Source of the DNA: Rubrimonas sp036735545 | Lineage (GTDB): Bacteria; Pseudomonadota; Alphaproteobacteria; Rhodobacterales; Rhodobacteraceae | Assembly: GCA_036735545.1 (NCBI GenBank) | Contig: DAINOD010000016.1 | Span: 1-47,183 of the forward strand | Reading direction: 5' to 3' | Length of the DNA: 47,183 bases | Shown here: positions 1 to 9,406 of the stretch, piece by piece | How the letters are laid out: every line of letters starts with the position of its first letter | Position numbering within the stretch: the first letter of the stretch is position 1 | Program-made: the position numbers and the translations under genes | The notes under the pieces: generated by a model | Databases searched by the model: none | What the model saw: only the letters and a program-made list of their open reading frames with translations | Told to the model about the DNA's origin: nothing

Positions 1-1149
1 CAGGACGCCTTCTTCCTGGTGGTCGGCTCGCGCACATGCGCGCACCTCATCCAGTCGGCGGCCGGCGTCATGATCTTCGCCGAGCCCCGCTTCGCCACAG
101 CCGTCATCGACGACCACGACCTGTCCGGCATGGCCGACGCGAACGACGAACTCGACCGCGTGGTCGCCCAGCTGCTGGAGCGCCGGCCGGAGATCAAGCT
201 GCTGTTTCTCGTCGGCTCCTGCCCCTCCGAGGTGATCAAGCTCGACCTCAGCCGCGCCGCCCAGCGCCTCAGCCGCGACCACGCGCCGGCCTGCCGGGTG
301 CTGAGCTATTCCGGCTCCGGCATCGAGACGACCTTCACCCAGGGCGAGGACGCCTGCCTCGCCGCGCTTGTCCCCACCCTGCCCGAGACGGACGCCCCGG
401 GCCTGATGGTGGTCGGCGCGCTGGCGGATGTGGTCGAGGACCAGTTCGCCCGCCTGTTCGCGGCCATGGGCGTCGGGCCGGTCAGTTTCCTGCCCGCGCG
501 CAAGGCCGGCGCCATGCCGGGCGTCGGCCCCAACACCCGGATGCTCCTGGCGCAGCCCTGGCTCGCCGAGACGGCCCGGCTGCTGGAGGCGCGCGGCGCG
601 GCGCTGCTGCCCGCCCCCTTCCCCCTCGGCGCCGAGGGCACCGAGGCGTGGCTGCGCGCCGGCGCGGAGGCCATGGGCGCCGATCCGGCCCGCGTCGAGG
701 CCGCCATCGCGCCCGCCCGCGCCCGCGCTCAAGCCGCAGTGGAGAGTCGCGCGGCGCCCCTGCGCGGCAAGCGCGCATTCTTCTTTCCCGACAGCCAGCT
801 AGAGATCCCCATCGCGCGGTTCCTCGCCCGCGAGTGCGGCATGGGGCTCGACGAGGTCGGCACGCCCTATCTGCACCGCGCCCACATGGCCGCCGAACTC
901 GACCTGCTGCCCGACTGCGTGCTCAGCGAGGGTCAGGACGTCGACCTCCAGCTCGACCGCTGCCGCGCCGCGCGCCCCGACGTCACCGTCTGCGGCCTCG
1001 GGCTGGCCAACCCGCTCGAGGCGGAGGGGCTGACGACGAAGTGGGCCATCGAACTGGTGTTCACGCCGATCCAGGGCTTCGAGCAGGCGGGCGACCTCGC
1101 CGAGCTTTTCGCCCGACCGCTGAACCGGCGCACGAGGCTCTGTCTATGA
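1..1149 (+). CDS. bchN: Light-independent protochlorophyllide reductase subunit N (5'-truncated)
   Basis: The frame is open from the first base, so the N-terminus (probably about 40-45 residues) lies outside the window. BchN pairs with BchB in the NifDK-like catalytic component of dark-operative protochlorophyllide oxidoreductase, which reduces ring D of protochlorophyllide in the cytoplasm. Visible hallmarks are two conserved cysteine contexts, GSRTCAHL (fragment residue 13) and LVGSCPSEVIKLDL (fragment residue 74), which fit ligands of the NB cluster, and the C-terminal WAIELVFTPIQGFEQA stretch typical of the family. The stop codon overlaps the start of bchB (ATGA), so the two subunits are translationally coupled. 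The gene heads the visible part of a bchN-B-H-L-M operon. Identity is secure; only the 5' end is missing. Confidence 0.95.
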   Translation, partial: QDAFFLVVGSRTCAHLIQSAAGVMIFAEPRFATAVIDDHDLSGMADANDELDRVVAQLLERRPEIKLLFLVGSCPSEVIKLDLSRAAQRLSRDHAPACRVLSYSGSGIETTFTQGEDACLAALVPTLPETDAPGLMVVGALADVVEDQFARLFAAMGVGPVSFLPARKAGAMPGVGPNTRMLLAQPWLAETARLLEARGAALLPAPFPLGAEGTEAWLRAGAEAMGADPARVEAAIAPARARAQAAVESRAAPLRGKRAFFFPDSQLEIPIARFLARECGMGLDEVGTPYLHRAHMAAELDLLPDCVLSEGQDVDLQLDRCRAARPDVTVCGLGLANPLEAEGLTTKWAIELVFTPIQGFEQAGDLAELFARPLNRRTRLCL

Positions 1150-2672
1150 AGCTCACGGTCTGGACATATGAAGGCCCGCCCCATGTCGGCGCCATGCGCG
1201 TCGTGACGGCGATGAAGGACGTGCACTACGTCCTGCACGCGCCGCAGGGCGACACCTACGCCGACCTGCTGTTCACGATGATCGAACGGCGCAGCGCCCG
1301 CCCGCCTGTGACCTACACCACCTTCCAGGCGCGCGATCTCGGCGCCGACACGGCCGATCTGTTCAAGACCGCCTGCCGCGACGCCCTGGAGCGGTTCGCG
1401 CCGAAGGCGCTGCTGGTCGGCGCCTCCTGCACCGCCGAGCTGATCCAGGACGACCCCGGCGGGCTGGCTTCGGGCATGGACCTGCCCGTGCCCGTCGTGC
1501 CGCTGGAGCTGCCCTCCTACCAGAAGAAAGAGAACTGGGGCGCGGCAGAGACGCTCTACCAGATCGTGCGACGGCTCTCGAAGCCGGTGGAGCGCACGCC
1601 GGGCGGGCCGCGCTGCAACATCCTCGGCCCCTGCGCGCTGGGCTTTCGCCATCGCGACGACCTGAAGGAGATCACGCGCCTGCTGGGCGACCTTGGCGTG
1701 ACGGTCAACGTGATCGCGCCCTGGGGCGCCGACCCGGACGCCATCGGCCGGATCGCCGACGCCGACTTCAACGTGGTGCTCTACCCCGAGATCGCCGACA
1801 GCGCCGCCCGCTGGCTGGAGAAGACCTACGGCCAGAAGCGCACCACCGTCGTCCCCATCGGCATCGGCGCCACCCGCGAGTTCGTCGCGGAGGTCGCGCG
1901 GCTTGCCGGCGTCGATCCCGCGCCCGTTCTGGCCGACGAGCCCACCAATATGCCGTGGTGGACCCGCTCGGTCGACTCGACCTACCTCACCGGCAAGCGC
2001 GTCTTCGTCTTCGGCGACGCGACCCACGCCGTCGCCATGGCCCGCGTTGCGTCCGAGGAGATGGGTTTCGAGGTGGTTGGCCTCGGTTGCTACAATCGCG
2101 AATTCGCCCGCGACGTGCGCGCCATGGCGGAAAAGCTCGGCCTCGAGGCGCTGATCTCCGAGGACTATCTCGAGGTCGAGGCGACCATCCAGCGGCTCCA
2201 GCCCGAACTGGTGATGGGCACGCAGATGGAGCGCCACATCGCCAAGCGGCTCGGTCTGCCCTGCGCCGTGATCTCCGCGCCCGTGCATGTTCAGGACTTC
2301 CCCGCCCGCTACGCCCCCGTCATGGGCTTCGAGGGCGCGAACGTTCTGTTCGACACCCTCATCCACCCCCTCGTGATGGGGCTGGAGGAGCATCTGCTGC
2401 ACATGTTCCGCGACGACTTCGAGTTCAGCGACGAAGCCGGCGCCTCCCATCTGGGGCACGGCGGCGCGGCCGTGGCCGCGGCCGCGCCGGCGGCCGCCTC
2501 CCCGGCGGGTCCGATCGCATGGACCCCCGACGCCGAGAAGGAGCTGAAGAAGATCCCGTTCTTCGTCCGCGGCAAGGCGCGCCGCAATACGGAGGCGTTC
2601 GCGACCGAGCGTGGCGTGGCCGCGATCACGGTCGAGACCCTCTATGATGCAAAGGCCCATTATGCACGCTGA
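1146..2672 (+). CDS. bchB: Light-independent protochlorophyllide reductase subunit B
   Basis: 508 residues. This is the partner of BchN in the NB component of dark-operative protochlorophyllide reductase. The start ATG overlaps the bchN stop and fits the family N-terminus MKLTVWTYEGPPHVGAMRV. Asp36 (in HAPQGDTYAD) matches the unusual aspartate ligand of the NB [4Fe-4S] cluster known in BchB, and Cys95 (GASCTAEL) fits another ligand. Asp277 (RSVDSTYL) matches the catalytic aspartate region described in Rhodobacter BchB. After an Ala-rich linker (about residues 437-455) comes the small C-terminal domain (KELKKIPFFVRGKAR). The length is close to the usual 510-530 residues. The 3' end overlaps the start of bchH. 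Confidence 0.96.
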   Translation: MKLTVWTYEGPPHVGAMRVVTAMKDVHYVLHAPQGDTYADLLFTMIERRSARPPVTYTTFQARDLGADTADLFKTACRDALERFAPKALLVGASCTAELIQDDPGGLASGMDLPVPVVPLELPSYQKKENWGAAETLYQIVRRLSKPVERTPGGPRCNILGPCALGFRHRDDLKEITRLLGDLGVTVNVIAPWGADPDAIGRIADADFNVVLYPEIADSAARWLEKTYGQKRTTVVPIGIGATREFVAEVARLAGVDPAPVLADEPTNMPWWTRSVDSTYLTGKRVFVFGDATHAVAMARVASEEMGFEVVGLGCYNREFARDVRAMAEKLGLEALISEDYLEVEATIQRLQPELVMGTQMERHIAKRLGLPCAVISAPVHVQDFPARYAPVMGFEGANVLFDTLIHPLVMGLEEHLLHMFRDDFEFSDEAGASHLGHGGAAVAAAAPAAASPAGPIAWTPDAEKELKKIPFFVRGKARRNTEAFATERGVAAITVETLYDAKAHYAR

Positions 2673-5600
2673 GCGCACCCGCGTCGCCATCGTCACCCTC
2701 GACAGCCACCTCGGCGCGGCTGTGGACCGGGCGCAGACCGCGCTCGACGCCGAGGACGCCGGCGTCACGCTGACGCTGCACGCCGCGTCGGAATGGTCAG
2801 GGATGCCGGGCGCGCTGGAACGCTGCCGCAGCGCCGTCGCCGACGCCGACATCGTGGTCTGCGCGATGATGTTCGTGGACGAGCATGTGCAGGCGATCAT
2901 GCCCGCGCTGGTCGAGCGGCGCGAGAAGTGCCGCGCCATGGTCAACATCATGTCCGCCGCCGAGGTGGTGAAGATGACCCGCGCCGGCCGGCTCGACATG
3001 GCCGTCGAGCAGACCGGCCCGCTGGCGCTGCTGAAGCGGCTGCGCGGCAAGCCCAAGGGCGGGGCCGGCAGCTCCGGCGCCGGGCAGATGAAAATGCTGC
3101 GCCGGCTGCCCAAGATCCTAAAGTGGATCCCCGGCAAGGCGCAGGACCTGCGCGCCTACTTCCTGACGATGCAGTATTTCCTCGCGGGCTCGGACGAGAA
3201 CGTCACGAACATGGTCCGCTTTCTCGTCGGCCGCTACGGCGGCGGCAAGGCGGTGGTCCCGGCCGAGCCGGTGGAGTACCCCGAGGTCGGCGTCTACCAT
3301 CCCTCCCTGCCCGGCCGCATGGCCGAGAGCGCCGAAGCGCTGCCTGCCGTCGGCGAGGGCGGCACGGTGGGGCTGCTGATCATGCGCTCCTACGTCCTCT
3401 CGGGCGACTCCCGCCACTACGACGGCGCCATCGCGGCCTTCGAGGCGCGGGGGATGCGCGTGATCCCGGCCTTCGCAGCGGGGCTGGACGCCCGGCCGGC
3501 GGTCGAGCGCTTCTTCATCCGCGACGGCAAGCCCGTGGTGGACGCCGTTGTATCGCTGACGGGCTTCTCGCTGGTCGGCGGGCCCGCCTACAACGACGCC
3601 GGGGCGGCCGAGGCGATCCTGTCGACGCTCGACGTGCCCTACGTCGCCGCCCACGCGCTGGAGTTCCAGACGCTGGAGGAGTGGCGTGGCGGGGCCCGCG
3701 GGCTGACGCCGGTAGAGGCCACCATCATGGTCGCGATCCCCGAGATCGACGGCGCGACCGGGCCGACCGTGTTCGGCGGTCGCTCCGGCAGCGGCACCGG
3801 GCGCTGCAAAGGCTGCGACCGCAATTGCGACTTCTCCGGCGGCGCGGGCACGCGCGACATGAACGTCTGCGCCGAGCGCGCCGAGATGCTGGCGCGCCGC
3901 GTCGAGAGGATGATCCGCCTGCGCCGCGCCAAGCGGGCGGAGCGCCGCATCGCCGTCACCCTGTTCAACTTCCCGCCCAACGCCGGGGCCACCGGCACGG
4001 CGGCCTATCTCGGCGTGTTCGAGTCGCTCTACAACACGCTGAAGGCGCTGGACGAAGCCGGCTACGTCGTCGAGCTTCCGGCGGATGTCGACGCGCTGCG
4101 CGAGGCTATCCTCGGCGGAAACGCCGAACTGCTCGGCCAGGACGCGAACGTCCACGCCCGCATCCCCGCCGACGAGCATGTCCGTCGCGAGCCGCATCTG
4201 GCCGACATCGAGCGCCAGTGGGGCCCGGCCCCGGGACGCCAGCTGACCGACGGGCGCGACCTGTTTGTTCTCGGCCGGCGCTTCGGCAACGTGTTCGTCG
4301 GCGTGCAGCCGGGCTTCGGCTACGAGGGCGACCCGATGCGGCTGCTGTTCGAGCGCGGCTTCGCGCCGACACACGCCTTCAGCGCCTACTACCGCTGGCT
4401 GCGAGAGGATTTCGACGCCCACGCCGTGCTGCACTTCGGCACCCACGGGGCGCTGGAGTTCATGCCCGGCAAGCAGACCGGCCTGTCCTCGGAGGACTGG
4501 CCGGACCGGCTGATAGGCGAGCTGCCCAACCTCTACCTCTACGCCGCCAACAATCCCTCCGAGGGCGCGCTGGCCAAGCGGCGCGCGAACGCGACGCTGA
4601 TCAGCTACATGACGCCGCCGCTGGCCGCCGCAGGCCTCTACCGCGGGCTGCTGGACCTGAAGTCCTCGCTGGAGCGCTGGCGGGCCGCCCTGCCGGAGGC
4701 GCGACAGGAGCGGGCGGAGCTGGCCGAACTGATCCAGGCGCAGGCCGCCGCCGTCGATCTCTGCGCCGCCGAACCGGCCTGGGACGACCCGGAGGCGGAG
4801 TGCAGCGCCATGGCGGGGCGCATCCTCGAGCTTGAATATGCGCTGATCCCCCACGGCCTGCATGTCGTCGGCCGCGCGCCGACGGCGGAGGAGCGCGCCG
4901 ACATGCTCGCCGCGGTGGCCGAGAGCGCGCACAAGGCCCACCCGAAGCGCGCCGCGCTTGAGGCCATCGTCGCCGGCGAGACCCCCGAGGTCGCGGCGAA
5001 GCTGGGTGCGGACTTGACGCTGATGCGCCAACTCGCCGACATCGACAGGCTGCTGGCGATGGATTGCGAACTGCCCGCGCTGATCGCCGCGCTCGACGGC
5101 CGGTTCATCCGGCCCGCGCCCGGCGGCGACATCATCCGCACGCCCGAGGTGCTGCCGACCGGGCGAAACCTCCACGGCTTCGACCCGTTCCGAATCCCTT
5201 CCGCCTACGCCATGGCCGACGGCGCGCGACAGGCGGCGCGGCTGCTCTCGCGGCACATGGAGGGCGGCGCCGACTACCCCCGCACGGTCGCCATCGTGCT
5301 GTGGGGCGCGGACAACCTGAAGTCCGAGGGCGCGCCCGTGGCGCAGGCCATGGCCCTGCTCGGCGCCCGGCCGCGCATGGACGGCTATGGCCGCGTCGTC
5401 GGCGCGACGCTGGTTCCGCTGGCGGAGCTGGGGCGGCCGCGCATCGACGTGATGGCGACGCTCTCGGGCATCTTCCGCGACCTCTTGCCCATCCAGACCC
5501 GGATGCTGGCGGAAGCCGCCTATCTGGCCGCCACCGCCGACGAGCCGCGCGACATGAACTACGTCCGCTCCAACGCGCTGGCCCACATGGCCGCCACCGG

Positions 5601-6354
5601 CTGCGACATGGAGACGGCGAGCCTGCGCGTCTTCTCCAACGCCGACGGGGCCTATGGCGCCAACGTCAACCTGCTGATCGACAGCGGGGCGTGGGACAAG
5701 GAGGACGAACTCGCCGACGCCTACACCAAGCGCAAGTGCTTCGCCTACGGCCGCGACGGCGAGGCCAAGGCCCAGCCGGAGCTGCTGCAGTCGGTGCTGA
5801 GCCGCGTCGATCTCGCCTACCAGAACCTCGAGTCGGTCGAACTCGGCGTCACCACGATCGACCACTACTTCGACACCCTCGGCGGCATCGGCCGCGCGGT
5901 GAAGCGCGCCCGCGGCGGCGAGAGCGCGCCGACCTATATCGGCGACCAGACCCGTGGCGAGGGACAGGTGCGCACCCTGTCCGAACAGGTCGCGCTGGAG
6001 ACCCGCACCCGCACCCTGAACCCCAAGTGGTACGAGGGCATGCTCTCCCACGGCCACGAGGGCGTGCGCCAGATCGAGGCGCAGGTGACCAACACGGTCG
6101 GCTGGTCGGCGACCACGGGCGAAGTCGCGCCGTGGGTCTACCAGCGCGTCACCGAGACCTTCGTGCTGGACGACGCCATGCGCCGCCGGCTCGCCGACCT
6201 GAACCCCAAGGCCTCGGCCCGCCTCGCCAACCGCCTGATCGAGGCGCACGAACGCAACTACTGGACGCCGGACGACGCGACGCTGGAGGCGCTCAAGCGC
6301 GCCGGCGAGGAACTCGAGGACCGCCTTGAGGGCGTGTCCATCGCAGCGGAATAG
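2662..6354 (+). CDS. bchH: Magnesium chelatase large subunit (protoporphyrin IX-binding)
   Basis: 1230 residues from the chosen start. BchH binds protoporphyrin IX and, driven by the BchI/BchD ATPase (not in this window), inserts Mg2+ as the first committed bacteriochlorophyll step. The CobN/Mg-chelatase domain covers most of the protein. Conserved blocks include HFGTHGALEFMPGKQ (about residues 592-606) and LWGADNLKSEG. In-frame ATGs also exist at 2644 and 2647. The start at 2662 is preferred because AAAGG lies 6 bases upstream and the protein then begins MHAERTRVAIVTLD. It overlaps the last 11 bases of bchB. The following bchL starts 9 bases after the stop. Confidence 0.96.
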   Translation: MHAERTRVAIVTLDSHLGAAVDRAQTALDAEDAGVTLTLHAASEWSGMPGALERCRSAVADADIVVCAMMFVDEHVQAIMPALVERREKCRAMVNIMSAAEVVKMTRAGRLDMAVEQTGPLALLKRLRGKPKGGAGSSGAGQMKMLRRLPKILKWIPGKAQDLRAYFLTMQYFLAGSDENVTNMVRFLVGRYGGGKAVVPAEPVEYPEVGVYHPSLPGRMAESAEALPAVGEGGTVGLLIMRSYVLSGDSRHYDGAIAAFEARGMRVIPAFAAGLDARPAVERFFIRDGKPVVDAVVSLTGFSLVGGPAYNDAGAAEAILSTLDVPYVAAHALEFQTLEEWRGGARGLTPVEATIMVAIPEIDGATGPTVFGGRSGSGTGRCKGCDRNCDFSGGAGTRDMNVCAERAEMLARRVERMIRLRRAKRAERRIAVTLFNFPPNAGATGTAAYLGVFESLYNTLKALDEAGYVVELPADVDALREAILGGNAELLGQDANVHARIPADEHVRREPHLADIERQWGPAPGRQLTDGRDLFVLGRRFGNVFVGVQPGFGYEGDPMRLLFERGFAPTHAFSAYYRWLREDFDAHAVLHFGTHGALEFMPGKQTGLSSEDWPDRLIGELPNLYLYAANNPSEGALAKRRANATLISYMTPPLAAAGLYRGLLDLKSSLERWRAALPEARQERAELAELIQAQAAAVDLCAAEPAWDDPEAECSAMAGRILELEYALIPHGLHVVGRAPTAEERADMLAAVAESAHKAHPKRAALEAIVAGETPEVAAKLGADLTLMRQLADIDRLLAMDCELPALIAALDGRFIRPAPGGDIIRTPEVLPTGRNLHGFDPFRIPSAYAMADGARQAARLLSRHMEGGADYPRTVAIVLWGADNLKSEGAPVAQAMALLGARPRMDGYGRVVGATLVPLAELGRPRIDVMATLSGIFRDLLPIQTRMLAEAAYLAATADEPRDMNYVRSNALAHMAATGCDMETASLRVFSNADGAYGANVNLLIDSGAWDKEDELADAYTKRKCFAYGRDGEAKAQPELLQSVLSRVDLAYQNLESVELGVTTIDHYFDTLGGIGRAVKRARGGESAPTYIGDQTRGEGQVRTLSEQVALETRTRTLNPKWYEGMLSHGHEGVRQIEAQVTNTVGWSATTGEVAPWVYQRVTETFVLDDAMRRRLADLNPKASARLANRLIEAHERNYWTPDDATLEALKRAGEELEDRLEGVSIAAE

Positions 6355-6363
6355 GAGAGCCCC

Positions 6364-7263
6364 ATGGCCCCCCTCGACAGAAATCCCCCGATCCTGCGCG
6401 GCGAGGACGGCGAAGGCTCCGTCCAGGTGCAACTGGATCCCAACCTCAAGATCGAGGGGGCGCAGGTCTTCGCGGTCTACGGCAAGGGCGGGATCGGCAA
6501 GTCCACCACGTCCTCGAACCTGTCGGCCGCCTTCAGCCACCTCGGCAAGAAGGTGCTGCAGATCGGCTGCGACCCCAAGCATGACAGCACCTTCACGCTG
6601 ACCGGCAAGCTGATGCCGACGGTCATCGACGTGCTGGCGGGCGTGAACTTCCATGCGGAGGAACTGCGGCCGGAGGACTTCGTCTACACCGGCTACAACG
6701 GCGTGATGTGCGTCGAGGCCGGCGGCCCGCCCGCGGGCACCGGATGCGGCGGCTATGTGGTCGGCCAGACGGTGAAGCTGCTCAAGGAGCACCATCTGCT
6801 CGAGGACACCGACGTCGTCATCTTCGACGTTCTCGGCGACGTGGTGTGCGGCGGCTTCGCGGCGCCGCTGCAGCACGCCGACCGCGCCGTGATCGTCACC
6901 GCCAACGACTTCGACTCGATCTACGCCATGAACCGCATCGTGGCGGCGGTGCAGGCCAAGGCGAAGAACTACGGCGTGCGCCTCGCCGGCTGCATCGCCA
7001 ACCGTTCGCGCGAGACCAACGAGGTGGACCGCTATTGCGAGACGGTCGGCTTCAGGCGGCTGGCGCACATGCCCGACCTCGACGCGATCCGCCGCTCGCG
7101 CCTCAAGAAGAAGACGCTGTTCGAGATGCCGGACGAGGACGACGTCATCGCCGCCCGGCTGGAATACATGCGCCTCGCCGAGACGCTGTGGGCCGGCACC
7201 GAACCGATGGCGCCGGCGCCGCTGAAGGATCGCGACATTTTCGAATTGCTGGGGTTCGATTGA
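6364..7263 (+). CDS. bchL: Light-independent protochlorophyllide reductase iron-sulfur ATP-binding protein
   Basis: 299 residues. This NifH-like homodimeric reductase passes electrons, with ATP hydrolysis, to the BchN-BchB component. The Walker A motif GKGGIGKST is at residues 40-48. Cys128 (GTGCGG) and Cys162 (VVCGGFAAP) are the expected ligands of the [4Fe-4S] cluster bridging the dimer. DPKHDSTFTLTG is a family signature. A strong ribosome-binding site (AGGAG, which overlaps the bchH stop) precedes the ATG. The stop overlaps the bchM start (TGATG). All three subunits of the dark-operative reductase are therefore encoded here in one transcription unit. Confidence 0.97.
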   Translation: MAPLDRNPPILRGEDGEGSVQVQLDPNLKIEGAQVFAVYGKGGIGKSTTSSNLSAAFSHLGKKVLQIGCDPKHDSTFTLTGKLMPTVIDVLAGVNFHAEELRPEDFVYTGYNGVMCVEAGGPPAGTGCGGYVVGQTVKLLKEHHLLEDTDVVIFDVLGDVVCGGFAAPLQHADRAVIVTANDFDSIYAMNRIVAAVQAKAKNYGVRLAGCIANRSRETNEVDRYCETVGFRRLAHMPDLDAIRRSRLKKKTLFEMPDEDDVIAARLEYMRLAETLWAGTEPMAPAPLKDRDIFELLGFD

Positions 7264-7946
7264 TGCCCACCACCACCTGGACCGAGCGCAAGGGCCGCCT
7301 CGAGACCTACTTCGACCGCACCGCGTCGGACACGTGGGCCCGCCTGACCTCGGACGCGCCGGTCAGCCGGGTGCGCGCCACGGTGCGCGCGGGCCGCGAC
7401 CGGATGCGGGCGACGCTGCTGGACTGGATGGGCGATGACCTGACGGGGCGGCGCGTGCTGGACGCCGGCTGCGGCACCGGCGCGCTGGCGGTCGAGGCCG
7501 CGCGGCGCGGGGCGCAGGTGGTGGCGGTGGACATCGCAGGCTCGCTGGTCTCGGTCGCCGCCGAGCGCACGCCCGAGAGCTTGCGCGGGCGCATCGACTG
7601 GCGGGTTGGCGACATGCTGGACCCGCAGGCGGGGCGCTTCGACCATGTCGTCGCCATGGACAGCCTGATCCACTACCGCGCCGCGGACATCGCACAGGCG
7701 GCGGCGCGACTGGCGGCGCTGGCCGACCGCTCGGTGGCTTTCACCTTCTGCCCGCGCACGCCGCTGCTGACGTTGATGCACGCCGCCGGCCAGATGTTCC
7801 CGCGCGCCGACCGCTCCCCGGCCATCGAGCCGGTGGGCGAGGCGCGGCTGCGCCGGCTGCTTGACGGCCACGCCTGCCCCGCCGGCCGCACGGAGCGGGT
7901 GACGGCGGGCTTCTACATCTCCCAGGCTCTGGAGATCGAACGATGA
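7263..7946 (+). CDS. bchM: Magnesium-protoporphyrin IX O-methyltransferase
   Basis: 227 residues. BchM transfers a methyl group from S-adenosylmethionine to the ring-C propionate of Mg-protoporphyrin IX, the step after Mg chelation. The class I methyltransferase fold is clear: DAGCGTGALAVEAARRG (about residues 66-82) is the SAM-binding loop, and VVAVDIAGSLV is the acidic second strand. The N-terminal YFDRTASDTWARLTSDAPVS is typical of BchM. The start ATG shares one base with the bchL stop, and the 3' end overlaps lhaA by 4 bases. The order H-L-M-lhaA-puhA is the conserved purple-bacterial arrangement. Confidence 0.95.
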   Translation: MPTTTWTERKGRLETYFDRTASDTWARLTSDAPVSRVRATVRAGRDRMRATLLDWMGDDLTGRRVLDAGCGTGALAVEAARRGAQVVAVDIAGSLVSVAAERTPESLRGRIDWRVGDMLDPQAGRFDHVVAMDSLIHYRAADIAQAAARLAALADRSVAFTFCPRTPLLTLMHAAGQMFPRADRSPAIEPVGEARLRRLLDGHACPAGRTERVTAGFYISQALEIER

Positions 7947-9379
7947 TTCTGCGCCAGCGCGACATCAAGGCGGCCTTCAACGCTCTCGGCCCCCGCTTCC
8001 TGCCCTTCGCCGACGCGGCCAGCACCGAGCTGCCGCTGCTGCGCCTGCTGCGGCTTTCGCTGTTCCAGGTGTCGGTCGGCATGGCGGTGGTGCTGCTGAA
8101 CGGCACGTTGAACCGGGTGATGATCGTCGAGATGGGCGTGCCGACCTGGCTCGTCGCCGCGATGATCTCGCTGCCGCTGCTGTTCGCGCCGGCGCGCGCC
8201 CTGATCGGCTTCCGCTCCGACAACCACAAGTCTGTGCTCGGCTGGCGGCGGGTGCCCTATCTCTGGTTCGGCTCGCTGCTGCAGTTCGGCGGGCTGGCGA
8301 TCATGCCCTTCGCGCTGATCCTCTTGTCCGGCGACCAGACCACCGGCCCGGCCTGGGCGGGCGAGGTCGGCGCGGCGCTGGCCTTCCTGATGGTGGGCGC
8401 GGGGCTTCACACGACACAGACCGCCGGCCTCGCCCTGGCCACCGACATCGCGCCGGAGCATGCGCGCCCCCGCGTGGTGGCGCTGCTCTATGTGATGCTG
8501 ATGGTCGGCATGGTCGCCAGCGCGCTGGTGTTCGGCTGGCTGCTGCACGACTTCAGCCAGCGCAAGCTGATCGGTGTCGTGCAGGGCGCGGCCGTCGCCA
8601 CGCTGTTTCTCAACCTCATCGCGCTCTGGGCGCAGGAGCCGCGCCGGCCGCAACTGACCAACCACGACCGCGCCGCGCCCTCGTTCCGCAAGGCGTGGAG
8701 CGAGCTGGCCTCCGACGGTCGCGCTTACCGGCTGATGGTGGCGGTGTTCCTCGGAACGGCGGGCTTCTCGATGCAGGACATCCTGCTGGAGCCCTATGGC
8801 GGCGAGATCCTCGACCTCAGCGTCAGCGCGACCACGCTGCTGACCGCGGTGATGGCGGCGGGCTCGCTGCTGGGCTTCACGCTGGCCGCGCGGGCGATGA
8901 TGAAGGGCACCGACCCCTGCCGCGTCGCCGGCTGGGGGCCGCTGCTGGGGGTTGTCGGCTTCTCGCTGATCATCTTCGCCGATCCGCTCGGCGCGCCCAT
9001 GGCCTTCAGGGCCGGGGTCGCGCTGGTGGGCCTCGGCGCCGGCCTGTTCGGCGTCGGCGCCCTGGTCGCGGCGATGCAGCTCGCCGAGGGCGGCGCGCGG
9101 TCGGGCCTCGCGCTGGGCGCCTGGGGCGCGGTGCAGGCCACCGCGGCGGGTCTCGCCATCGCGGCCGGCGGCGCGATCCGCGACATCGTCGGACACCTCG
9201 CGATGTCCGGGGCGCTCGGCGAGGCGCTGGCGCGCCCGGCGACCGGCTACAGCGTCGTCTACCACATCGAGATCCTGCTCCTGTTCGGAGCGCTGGCGGC
9301 GATCGGGCCGCTGGCGAAGCCGAGCCGGGGCGAGAGCGGGCGGGACCGGGCCTTCGGCCTCGCCGAATTCCCGACCTGA
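7943..9379 (+). CDS. lhaA: Light-harvesting complex 1 assembly protein LhaA (PucC/BCD family)
   Basis: 478 residues, an integral membrane protein with about 12 hydrophobic segments. It belongs to the PucC/LhaA branch of the major facilitator superfamily, whose members assist LH1 assembly, probably by delivering bacteriochlorophyll. Recognisable blocks are LNRVMIVEMGVPTWLVA near the N-terminus, GFRSDNHKSVLGWRRVPY, and ALATDIAPEHARPRVVALLY in the middle. The position between bchM and puhA is that of F1696/lhaA in Rhodobacter. The start overlaps the bchM stop by 4 bases. As in Rhodobacter, a puhA promoter could lie inside this gene, but I could not identify one. Confidence 0.92.
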   Translation: MILRQRDIKAAFNALGPRFLPFADAASTELPLLRLLRLSLFQVSVGMAVVLLNGTLNRVMIVEMGVPTWLVAAMISLPLLFAPARALIGFRSDNHKSVLGWRRVPYLWFGSLLQFGGLAIMPFALILLSGDQTTGPAWAGEVGAALAFLMVGAGLHTTQTAGLALATDIAPEHARPRVVALLYVMLMVGMVASALVFGWLLHDFSQRKLIGVVQGAAVATLFLNLIALWAQEPRRPQLTNHDRAAPSFRKAWSELASDGRAYRLMVAVFLGTAGFSMQDILLEPYGGEILDLSVSATTLLTAVMAAGSLLGFTLAARAMMKGTDPCRVAGWGPLLGVVGFSLIIFADPLGAPMAFRAGVALVGLGAGLFGVGALVAAMQLAEGGARSGLALGAWGAVQATAAGLAIAAGGAIRDIVGHLAMSGALGEALARPATGYSVVYHIEILLLFGALAAIGPLAKPSRGESGRDRAFGLAEFPT

Positions 9380-9406
9380 CATAACGGACAGCGAAAGGTT
9401 CGCGCC

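Noticed and set aside
3118..7068. A very long open frame antisense to bchH and bchL (about 1300 codons, minus strand)
   Set aside because: It lies opposite secure genes, its translation is Arg/Gly/Ala/Val/His-rich low-complexity sequence without recognisable domains, and such shadow frames are expected in DNA of this G+C content.
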